64,000 nt of DNA from the NCBI GenBank assembly GCA_029255685.2, contig CM055312.2, positions 54,532,202 through 54,596,201 on the forward strand, read 5' to 3'. Positions 54,759-64,000 of the stretch are shown here, piece after piece (the first letter of the stretch is position 1; every line of letters starts with the position of its first letter). Position numbers and translations under genes: made by a program. This DNA is from Silene conica (taxonomy: Eukaryota; Streptophyta; Magnoliopsida; Caryophyllales; Caryophyllaceae). Below the pieces are notes generated by a model, which saw only the letters and a list, made by a program, of their open reading frames with translations, was not told where the DNA came from and did not search any database.

Positions 54759-55770
54759 AATAACTCCCACTATCTTCATAGTGATTAGGTAACATCTTCA
54801 AACATCTTCTCAACTCATAATGAACATTTCATTTAGATTTACTTCAAACATCTTCTCAACTCGCTATGAACATTTCATTTTCATTTTCCTTCCCACGGAA
54901 AGAATCTAAGGATTATCACGAGAATGGGAGACGATTCTTCTCTATTAACTTTATAAAACAGAAACATTAACATCATGGAAACGATTTCCTTCTGTTAACA
55001 CTCGCGGTTCCTTTTGTCCTCTCTAGGAACTAATGAGAACATATGGAACATTTCCTTTTGTGTCCTCGCGTAGTTTCTTCTGTGTCCTCTCGTAGTTTCT
55101 TCTATCCAATTTCTTAGAGCTCTTCTTAAGGGCTCCTTATAGGACTCTTCTCAAAGATCCTATGTTTATTTCATTGGTTAGCGGGCGTAGAATTTCTCCC
55201 ACTCTATCCTCTAAAATAACCATTATTTTAGGTAGGATAGCATTTTCGCCCGTCAACAATGTATTGGATAAAGAATTTATATGAGTTGTGAGACATTAGT
55301 ACTCTCATTCGTTTAAGGTGATCATCTTATAACGAACTGATGTTCTTATGTTTGAATTTGAAGTATTTCACGGGATGCAATTCTCGTTCTTAAGTAAGTC
55401 GAATTACTTTTATAATGATCCTATCATGTCTATTGTACGGTGAATCATTCAAGGTACTTAATTTCGATTTATGAAAATCGTATCAACTCATGTTATGTAT
55501 CCCATAAAAGCATTTTAAAAAACCAACATTTTGGATTAAGAACAAAAGGATGACTTGGGTTGAAAACTAAGTCACCACTATTACAACAATTGTTTCAACA
55601 AGATTCTTGTCGTACAAGAAATACAAAGTTCTTAAATTAAAATGCAAAAGGAAAGAAGACATCAAAATGAAAAATTAGAGCCATGCTCTTTTATGTCTTC
55701 AATCTTGGATGCTACCATAGCCATCCATGGAAGGAACTTCAAGCATCCTTCGCTTTCTCCTTGCCTTTGT
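54759..55770 (-). other. Copia-2 3' noncoding region (distal piece)
   Basis: On the minus strand it continues the sequence after gag across the Ty3-5 insertion (CCAAAGACAAAGGCAAGG at the rejoined site). It contains no long frame. The end GATAGTGGGAGTTATT resembles a copia polypurine tract, directly at the junction with Ty3-2. Confidence 0.6.
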
Positions 55771-56822
55771 TGATGCGGGAGCATTAGCAAGGATTCGAGG
55801 TCGTGACCCACGACCCAAAGAAAGGTTAAAAATGTTCGATATGGGTTCGATACGGATTTTCAAGTTAGCTTGGGAAGACGTATTAAAGGAACAAAAGAAA
55901 GATCCGGGTAGGGAACTTGGGAACCGTACCCAACGAGTGGGACCACACGGTTAGGGTTTACTAATTTGTTTAGGGTTTGTTTAATTTATCTTGTTTTTTT
56001 AATCTTATTTAATTAATTAAGTTTGTTACTAGTTTGTTACAACTTGGTTGTTAAGGTTGTTACAAGGTAGTTACAAAGTTAGTTATTAGTTTATTAGAGT
56101 TTGTTATTAAGTTATTAGGGTTGTTACCACAAGTTAATCTTTTATTTGTTATTTTATCTTTTAGATTTAATAAGGATTATTTTAATCCATAAGATAGAAT
56201 TAGGAAAGAAAAATAAGTAGTAGTAGTACACGGTTTGGACGTGGTCTTGGGAACCGTGTAGGAGTTCGTTTTCTTTCCTATTTCGATTCTAGTTTGTGAC
56301 GGATGACCTTACTATAAATAGGCATCCTTAGTTATTGTTTTATTCATTCAATTATCAAATTACAAACAAATTTTCTTGTTAAGTTTAACTTACAAAAAAA
56401 CCCTAAAGTTTCTGTGTGAGCTTTAAAACCCGAAGTATCTGTGTGAGCTTCAAAATAATTGAGAGAATATCTGTGTGAGTTTGATCAATTATCCTATCCA
56501 TCGACAATCATAAATCATTCATCAAATCGTTTCACAAATCTTTCAAGTATTAAGTGCCGTGCCTTATTACGTCATCAAGATTCATCAAGAACATCAAAGA
56601 AACACCAAGAACGACACCACCGTCCGCCGTTGACCATCACGTCGACCACCAGGCCACGTCATCGCCGTCGGTCACCATCATTCATCCATCTTTCAACTTT
56701 CTTGGTTACTTTTCGTTCTTTATTCGTTCAAGATTGTATTATTTATTTAGTATTTTTATTCCGCTGCAACATCCGTATTTTTGTTGATTATCTTTATTGA
56801 TTATCACCCCAAATACGCATCA
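55771..56822 (+). repeat. Ty3-5 5' LTR
   Basis: 1052 bp. It contains a TATAAATAGG promoter-like string near 56312 and three TCTGTGTGAG units (56410-56480). The first 185 bp are open in frame and correspond to the C-terminal codons of the gag-protease frame in the 3' LTR. Confidence 0.9.
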
Positions 56823-56890
56823 AATTGGTATCAGAGCTTCGGCTCTTGGTCTAATTTTTATTACACTAGTTCTTGGGAAAGTTTGTCAAC

Positions 56891-58995
56891 ATGGTAGGAT
56901 CTCAAGACGGAGAAGAAAAATCATGGGAGGAGAGCAATATGGAATTAAAGTCCGAAATCCAAGAGCTCAAATATCTCATAAAGACAATGATGACCAAAGG
57001 AGGTCATAAAAAGACGAGAGAGTCCTCATCTAGGGCGAGTGACTCGGAAGAGGAGGCTGAATTTAAGGGCAAGACTTGGGACAAGAACGATGATGATAGA
57101 GGTCTCAAACTTGACATCCCTGAATTCAAAGGAGACATGGATCCGGAAGATTTCTTGGAGTGGCTGAGACAAACGGAGAGAGTCTTTGAGTACAAGGAAT
57201 ACGATGACCGGAAGTAATTCAAGGTTGCTATCTTCAAGCTTACTAAATACGCTTCGCTATGGTACGAGAACCTTGTGAGGCAAAGAAAGAAGCAACACAA
57301 AGAAAAGATTAAGTCTTGGGTAAAGTTAAAAAAACACATGGTAAAGAAGTTTTTGCCAAAGGACTACAATCAAGAAAACTACCTAAAACTCCATTCTTTA
57401 ACCCAAGATAATATGACTGTTTCAGAATACATAGGGAATTTGAAAAGATGACCATTGTATGTGATTTAGATGAAAGGGAGGAGTTAAAGGTTGCTCGTTT
57501 TATTCGTGGTTTGGTACCAACCCTAGCTTCAAGGGTTGAGATACAAAACTATGAAGATTATTATGATGTGTGCAGGATTGCTTTGAAGTTTGAAAGACAT
57601 GACAAAGCAAGGAAGGTAAATTCTTATAAAAGCACAAGAGTCGGAGTAGGCTCATCATCATACACCACCAATGCCACGCCTAAAGCTAAAGAGGCGTCTA
57701 AAGAAGATGGGGCCGAAAAGGCCAAGGGAGCATTCAAGCCAAGTATTCCTGATCCTAGAGGGAGTACAATTAGAAGATGCTATAAGTGTCAAGGCTATGG
57801 ACACATCGCTACGGATTGCCCTCAAAAGAGAACCTTATCAATTCAAGAACTTCAAGGTATGGTTCCAAACTTTGTTGTACCTGAATTAGTTGAGGAGGAG
57901 AAAGTTGAGGAGGAAAAGGTGGACAGAAAAACCGTGGGAGCCGAGAGTGAGGACGAGGGGGATTGTCTCGTAGTGCGTGCTTTACATGTGGAGTCCACGA
58001 CGGAAGGTGAGGAACAAAGGGATAATGTGTTCCATACTCGTTGTAAGGTTGAGGGGAAGAAGTGCGACTTAATTATTGATAGTGGGTCTTGCACTAATGT
58101 TGTTTCAAAAACCTTAGTTTCGGAATTGGAGTTAAGTATTAAGGCTAGAGAAAAACCGTACAAGTTGCAGTGGTTAGATGGGAACCAAGGGGTACGGGTG
58201 GAGAAGCAAGCCTTAATTTCTTTTAACATTGGGCCTTATGAAGATAAACTGTGGTGTGACATCGTCCCTATGAACGCTTGTCATATATTACTTGGAAGGC
58301 CATGGCAATACGATAGGAACGTTATACATGATGGGAGAACAAATGTATATAGCGTTACTAAAGGAGGTACCATCTATGATCTCCAGCCGTTGATAAGATT
58401 AAAACCTAGATCTCTTAAGTCAAAGAAGAGTTTATTCATGGAGGTAGGAGAGGGGTCACCAAGCAAAGAGGCCGACGGGTCGGGTAAGCGTGGTGTTGGG
58501 TTGGTTGAGATTCATGGGGGAGATGGTAGTTGTGAGGGGTTACCGAGTAAGGAAGAGCACGGAGGTTGTGAGGGTGAGAACACCGTGAGCATCACGGAGG
58601 ACGGAGGCCGCGAGATTGGGCAGGCCGTGAGTGTTGGAGTCCGGGAAGGATGGTTGGTTGCTAACACCAACGAGCACAAGGAGCCTCGGAACATGGGTTT
58701 GATAAATCAAGAAAACCATGTTCTCATCAAATCAAGAGCTAACATATCCAAGTCTACTCGAGAGTTGCATGATCTTAATTTGAGGTCAAATTCTCAAAAA
58801 CTGAGAGAGTATGATGCGGGATCATTAGCAAGGATTCGAGATCGTGACCCACGACCCAAAGAAAGGTTAAAAATGTTCGATATGGGTTCGATACGGATTT
58901 TCAAGTTAGCTTGGGAAGACGTATTAAAGGAACAAAAGAAAGATCCGGGTAGGGATCTTGGGAACCGTACCCAACGAGTGGGACCACACGGTTAG
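56891..58995 (+). pseudogene. Ty3-5 gag-protease protein (one stop, one frameshift), running into the 3' LTR
   Basis: ATG at 56891 (MVGSQDGEEKSW). Gag shows LDIPEFKGDMDPEDFLEWL and a TERVFEYKEYDD segment. A TAA at 57215-57217 probably replaces a Lys codon (RK then FKVAIFKLTKYASLWYENL). Near 57434 a 1-base loss shifts the frame, and reading continues from 57448 (MTIVCDLDE). After that come a zinc knuckle CYKCQGYGHIATDC (57780), protease IIDSGSCTNVVS (58073) and CHILLGRPWQYDR. The frame passes a Gly/Glu-rich tail, crosses the LTR start at 58812 and ends at 58995, so the last 61 residues are LTR-encoded. No polymerase follows. Gag and protease resemble plant Ty3 elements of the Reina/CRM branch. 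Confidence 0.83.
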
Positions 58996-59836
58996 GGTTT
59001 ACTAATTTGTTTAGGGTTTGTTTAATTTATCTTGTTTTTTTAATCTTATTTAATTAATTAAGTTTGTTACTAGTTTGTTACAACTTGGTTGTTAAGGTTG
59101 TTACAAGGTAGTTACAAAGTTAGTTATTAGTTTATTAGAGTTTGTTATTAAGTTGTTAGGGTTGTTACCACAACTTAATCTTTTATTTGTTATTTTATCT
59201 TTTAGATTTAATAAGGATTATTTTAATCCATAAGATAGAATTAGGAAAGAAAAATAAGTAGTAGTAGTACACGGTTTGGACGTGGTCTTGGGAACCGTGT
59301 AGGAGTTCGTTTTCTTTCCTATTTCGATTCTAGTTTGTGACGGATGACCTTACTATAAATAGGCATCCTTAGTTATTGTTTTATTCATTCAATTATCAAA
59401 TTACAAACAAATTTTCTTGTTAAGTTTAACTTACAAAAAAACCCTAAAGTATCTGTGTGAGCTTCAAAATAATTGAGAGAATATCTGTGTGAGTTTGATC
59501 AATTATCCTATCCATCGACAATCATAAATCATTCATCAAATCGTTTCACAAATCTTTCAAGTATTAAGTGTCGTGCCTTATTACGTCATCAAGATTCATC
59601 AAGAACATCAAAGAAACACCAAGAACGACACCACCGTCCGCCGTTGACCATCACGTCGACCACCAGGCCACGTCATCGCCGTCGGTCACCATCATTCATC
59701 CATCTTTCAACTTTCTTGGTTACTTTTCGTTCTTTATTCGTTCAAGATTGTATTATTTATTTAGTATTTTTATTCCGCTGCAACATCCGTATTTTTGTTG
59801 ATTATCTTTATTGATTATCACCCCAAATACGCATCA
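58812..59836 (+). repeat. Ty3-5 3' LTR
   Basis: This 1025-bp copy of 55771-56822 lacks one 27-bp repeat unit. Its first 184 bases are coding for the end of the gag-protease frame (ARIRDRDPRPKERLKMFDMG). Confidence 0.9.
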
Positions 59837-59916
59837 TTTGTCTTTGGTAGGAGCCCCTTTAAAACAACTTATAAACGGGTAAGAATCAATAACTTGTATC
59901 ACTATACAAAAATTGA

Positions 59917-60842
59917 TTAAATAACATGAATTTGACGAGAATTAATACCTACTGCAAGAACCTTTCCGGCTTTGAGGTCATGGAGATACTTCGGGCAATT
60001 GCGCTTCCAATGCCCCATCTTAGTGCAATAATGGCACTTGTCATCAACCTTTGACGACGACGAAGAAGAAGCACCTTTCGTAAAAGTCTTCTCCTTAGGA
60101 GATGCGGGTTTGAAGACTTTGACATTTTTCCCCTTGTTAGCCTTGCGCTTAAACTTCCCCTTGCTTTTTATCTCGATATTTAGAACATCCTTTGTGGAAC
60201 TCTCATTAAGTCCCATATCCCTCTCCGCTTGGACCATCATCTTATGTAACTCGTCCAAGGAGATTTCTTGATTGCGCATGTTATAATTTACCCGAAATTG
60301 ACATACGATTTCACTTTGTTGAGGGAGTGAAGGATTTTGTCAATAATAAGCGAGTCGGGAACATTCACCCCTTGCAACTTCAAGGTTTCGGCTAGCTCAA
60401 CCATTTTGAGCACATGAGGACTAACCCTTTGACCTTCCTTTAAGGTCAAATCAAAGAATGCGGAGGCCGCCTCATATTGGATTACCCTAGGAGCTTGCGA
60501 AAGCATGGTCGCAATCTTAGTGTAAATCTTATTAGCCGTGGCTAGCTTAATCATTCTTCTTTGGAGATCCGGCTCCATCGAAAATATAAGCACGTTCTTC
60601 AAAGCATGTGACTCCTTCATGTAGGTCTCATAGGCCTCACGAGTCGCTTCCGATGAACGAGCACCGGGAGTGGGAGGAGCGGCAATGGTAAGATAATGAG
60701 TCTTATCGTCGGCTTCCGCGGCCAACACCAATTGGGCGTCCCAATCCTTAAAATTGGCGCCATGCTTCTCAAGCTTGCAACGATCCATAAAGGACCGAAG
60801 CCATGAAACGTGGTGTGGGAGTGGTGGAGCATTATTTGCCAT
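59917..60842 (-). pseudogene. Copia-2 Gag (UBN2 type), frameshifted
   Basis: The minus-strand start is MANNAPPLPHHVSW at 60842. Typical copia Gag motifs follow: HGANFKDWDAQLVLAAEADDK, HALKNVLIFSMEPDLQRRM, IQYEAASAFFDLTLKEGQRV and DSLIIDKILHSL. The frame breaks near 60315 (small deletion: LHSL then PQQ in another frame) and resumes as NYNMRNQEISLDELHKMM. An intact zinc knuckle CHYCTKMGHWKRNC lies near 60035-59994. The protein stops at GINSRQIHVI, just where Copia-1 continues into protease, so the element carries Gag alone. It is similar to Copia-1 Gag but from a different family. Confidence 0.85.
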
Positions 60843-63320
60843 TGATTGATAGTCGAAAATGAAATACAAATGAAAATAAAGAAATTAAAACACAATTATC
60901 GTTTTAATAATTTAAACTTGGAAATTTTAAACAAGTTAAACATCTACTTATTGATCTCTTACCCAATTAAGTAAATGATCCCGAGACCCAAATACACACT
61001 AAATCGTGCACGGTTTAGCCGATATACATCCCTCATTAATGTGACTTGGTAGATTAACCCCTTAATCGATTCTACTTTTAGAACTCTCGGTCGATAAAAT
61101 TACACTAATTCTTATCTTAGCCCGAACTTATTACCACTATGGTGGCTCGAATACCTTCGTCGAGATCAACCAAATTTCGAGAACGTAATCATATTACCCC
61201 ACTTCACCAACGTAATAAGGTTTGCACCCCGGTTTAGCCGAGCCTACTCCCTTAGGAAGAAGATCCTTCGCGGGTTCTTTACTTTTTGGTAAGGCTATGT
61301 CTCGATTTTTAAATAACGTAAGAGATCTTGTCAATTTATTATCTATCTCCTTTAAGTGAACTAAGTCGGTGAATTATCGATAAATTGATTGACACGGTCG
61401 ATAAAATCGATGAAATGCATGAGTTTGAATGACGATTTGGCTATGCATGCAAACATGATAAGCATAAATAAAAGCATAAAACTTAAAAGCATAAATAAAT
61501 CCTAGTATGGCCTTTCCTAAAATAGAAAATAAAGTAAATTACAAATTCGGAAACCAACTCCTTTGGTCCCTTGAACTTCACACGCGGTACGCATCCCAAG
61601 GCAAACTCCGTCTTGGTCGGAACTCCTTTCCGAAATGGCACCGTCTTCAAGGATCTCCGGAATTACAAATAATTACAAATTTTCTATCTATTTTATACAT
61701 TATAAAATAAAATAAAATGATAAAATAAAGTGATACGAGATCACATTTAAATTACAACCGAATCGATAAACCCTTACATTACGGGAAATATCGATTAAAA
61801 TCTAAGGCCATACTAAGTAAATTACATAATTCAAAATTACGTAAATAAAATATGACATTCATAAATGATAATTAATTATGCAATGCTTATTTAAAATGCA
61901 AAACCTAAGCCAAATCGTCCTATTTAAACACATTTTAAATGTCGTTATTCGTAATAACACGGTTTTATGGAATAACGTGATTTAAACAATTTTAAAATCA
62001 CTAAGCACTCTATGAATCACTATTCATGATTTAGTTAAGTTTCCTAACACATTTTAGGATTCAAAATTTAGTCTTACTCAAATTTCGAAAATTAACTTAA
62101 CTTTTATTTTAATATTGCTCGGTTTTAATCGGTTTTACGGGAAATAGCATTAAAATAATCAAACGAGTCATAAAAATTTCGAAAATTCAAAATTCAAAAT
62201 TTTGAACATACCGAAAAATTACAAAATTTCAGATCCTTCAAAAATTTAAATATTTTCAAAATATACCCTTTTATTTCGTAAAAATAGCCGTGTACATACA
62301 TAATTAATCGAAAAATCAAAATTACTTCAAAAATTATGTAATAAAATACCAATATAATTTTTACATCTTTCTAGACACTCAAAGTATCTGAAAATGCATA
62401 AAAATCAGGCTGAAAAACACTGTTTAAGGTCTGAAAATTAATGATTATGACTCTTACAACACTCAATCTCAAATTTCTAACTTTAACCTTTAAAATTAAA
62501 ATTTAAAATTTCAGAAACTTTTGACACTAAATAAAAATATTTTGATGATCATATCTAATATGACTAATATGGGTGAATTTTTCGGACCATTTAAGTAACT
62601 TTTCCTATTTTTAATAATTCGTGTCACATATTACGCGATTTTACCGATTAAAATCATTTCTCATGCAAAATTCGAAAATAAAAGCTCAAAATTCACATGC
62701 GTGCTAGAAATAATATATGTGACACTATATTAAATTTTTATGGTCAAATTCGAACTTAAACTATTTAAGCTAAAATATGTCAATAATATTACGATTTTTA
62801 CGATAAAAAATCAATATTCATGCAATATTAACTAAAAAATTTCTGAAAAATTTATCATTTATTTTATATATTGCATGTGACATCTACAAAAAATTTTATA
62901 GTTAAATTCATAATATAACTATTTAACCCATATTTATCTCATTTTATGACTATTTAACCTTTAAAAATTCATAAACCATGCATAAAACTTAAATAATTTC
63001 GAAAATTATATATTCATAATATGTTAAATGCATGTGAGAACATATTTAAAATTCTCGGCCAGAAACATTATTTTGCTAATTTTCCCATATTAAAACGTTT
63101 TTAACCGATTTTAAGTATAAATTAAACAATTTAATTACTATATTGAACAATATTATTCCATAAATCATCCAAATGACTTAAAACTATTTTAAGACCAGAA
63201 AGTATACATGCAATATGATTTTCGTGCATATCCTATATGTACTAATCATTTTCGTTTTTAATTAAAATCGTATTTTGTCGCAAAAACGTAAAAAATCGAG
63301 TTGCATGCAAGCAACCTAAT
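60843..63320 (-). other. Copia-2 leader
   Basis: This is about 2.5 kb of very AT-rich DNA between the primer site and gag. It has many AAAATTTCGAAAATT-like strings (62050-63010). I find no gene, RNA gene or clear repeat array here. Confidence 0.6.
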
Positions 63321-63332
63321 GCTCTGATACCA
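63321..63332 (-). other. Copia-2 primer binding site (initiator Met-tRNA type)
   Basis: On the minus strand it reads TGGTATCAGAGC, two bases from the LTR end at 63335. Confidence 0.88.
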
Positions 63333-63334
63333 CT

Positions 63335-64000
63335 TGAAGGAAAAACGAGATTCATACTTGCCAACTTAATAATGTAGTCTTACTAATTATTTTACATTTT
63401 AATTAATCTCATATTAATTATACTCAAAATCTTATGCATGCAAAACTAAAGCGGAAATAAAGAGAATCATATTCTTACACCCGGTCCGAAATATTGCTAG
63501 GACGATCCTCCAAAAGCAACCAAGTAAGCTTGCCTCCAATATGTAAACACCGAGACCTTACCTTAAACGGACCAAATACCGAACCCGAATCTAGAGGACG
63601 GAATTAGGTTATAAAACCGTAAACTAATACTTACTAATTAGTTTACTAAAATATTATGTGCATAATATAATTTTAGAGGTTTTATTTTATCTCTCACTAG
63701 AAATAAAATTGCATAAAGATTAGTCTTAATATGTGATGGATCACATATATTTATAGACAAAATAGGTTTGGTTGGGGTGGTGGGTGTGTCGTGTAAATGG
63801 TGCATGTGGAAGGGATTTTAATTCTTTTTCATGCACTCAAGCACAAGGTAAGGTCATATCATAATATGACATAATCATTACAATCATAAGATAAAATATC
63901 ATATATATAATTTTATCATATATTGTCAACTTACACGGCACACTAAGACGTAATATGGACCTTCATATTACGATTTATAATTCGTACAATTTAACTAATT
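63335..64000 (-). repeat. Copia-2 5' LTR (partial, runs off the window)
   Basis: In element orientation it ends ...CGTTTTTCCTTCA next to the primer site. The LTR start lies beyond the right edge. Its 3' partner is not present in the window. Confidence 0.72.

Larger units (their letters stand above)
55771..59836 (+). mobile_element. Ty3-5: non-autonomous gag-protease LTR retrotransposon
   Basis: LTRs of 1052 and 1025 bp (TGATGCGGGA...ACGCATCA, 7-bp inverted ends) are flanked by the target duplication TTTGT (55766-55770 and 59837-59841). The primer site TTGGTATCAGAGC is at 56825. The 2-kb interior has gag and protease only, with no reverse transcriptase, RNase H or integrase. The LTRs differ at about five bases and a 27-bp unit (TCTGTGTGAGCTT repeat) present once more in the 5' LTR, so it moved recently despite being defective. 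Confidence 0.9.
54759..64000 (-). mobile_element. Copia-2: non-autonomous Ty1/copia remnant (gag only), minus strand, split by Ty3-5
   Basis: Read on the minus strand: 5' LTR (63335 to beyond the right edge), Met-tRNA primer site, a 2.5-kb leader, gag (60842-59917), then about 1 kb of noncoding 3' DNA (59916-59837 and 55770-54759). The 3' DNA ends in a purine tract AGTGGGAGTTATT at the Ty3-2 border. The gag is related to Copia-1 Gag but no protease, integrase or reverse transcriptase follows. The expected 3' LTR is missing. Ty3-5 lies inside with its own target duplication. Confidence 0.78.

Noticed and set aside
56459..56800. 113-codon frame in the Ty3-5 LTR, repeated at 59473
   Set aside because: It is Ser/His/Arg-rich, present only because of the LTR repeat, and overlaps the likely transcription start and leader.
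61507..61710. 67-codon + strand frame in the Copia-2 leader
   Set aside because: It is antisense to the element, short, with no motif and no codon signal.

Overview
The window looks like a repeat-dense stretch of a plant nuclear genome, most probably a eudicot. The evidence is a receptor-kinase gene of the L-type lectin type, retroelements primed from initiator-Met tRNA, plant-type LINE proteins (DUF4283 ORF1, zf-RVT in ORF2), a CACTA transposon carrying intron-containing plant gene pieces, and AT-rich noncoding DNA. I cannot name the species. No intact host gene is visible; almost everything is transposable-element sequence, much of it nested.

Layout. (1) 1-311 and 10485-11051 are two halves of a lectin-receptor-kinase gene, split by a young, structurally complete Ty3/gypsy element (Ty3-1, 312-10484, minus strand, TSD TGTTC). 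(2) 11052-11430 is flanking DNA with a chain of short palindromes. It is followed by a full-length LINE (about 11447-16160, 16-bp TSD, poly-A) whose ORF2 has one late stop. (3) 16184-54758 is one old Ty3 element (Ty3-2) with a truncated 5' LTR and no pol. Four later insertions split it: Copia-1 (17331-25910, open 1344-codon polyprotein, TSD GTACC), CACTA-1 (27597-31667, TSD AAT, with captured exons of a GIP1-like and probably a MAP65-like gene), Ty3-3 (33645-41772, gag-protease only, TSD ACACC) and Ty3-4 (43959-54436, almost intact gag-pol, TSD CATGT). (4) 54759-64000 is a minus-strand Copia-2 remnant (gag only). It is split by Ty3-5 (55771-59836, gag-protease only, TSD TTTGT), and its 5' LTR runs off the right edge.

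How the parts relate. Ty3-1, Ty3-4 and Copia-1 encode or nearly encode full replication proteins. Ty3-2, Ty3-3, Ty3-5 and Copia-2 keep gag (with or without protease) but no reverse transcriptase or integrase, so they would need enzymes supplied in trans.

Two structural signals are not explained by ordinary annotation. First, each Ty3-4 LTR carries ten hairpins in tandem with a near-constant 24-nt loop and stems of different sequence that stay complementary, including G.U pairs in the sense strand. Second, a 33-bp dyad module (12-nt arm, 9-nt spacer, 12-nt arm, built on GGTCGACC or CAGCCGG/CCGGCTG) recurs in four otherwise unrelated or distantly related elements: Ty3-2, Ty3-3, Ty3-4 and Copia-1. 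It lies in LTRs, leaders, 3' noncoding DNA and, in frame, inside a gag-protease reading frame. These two signals are the best candidates for something undescribed.
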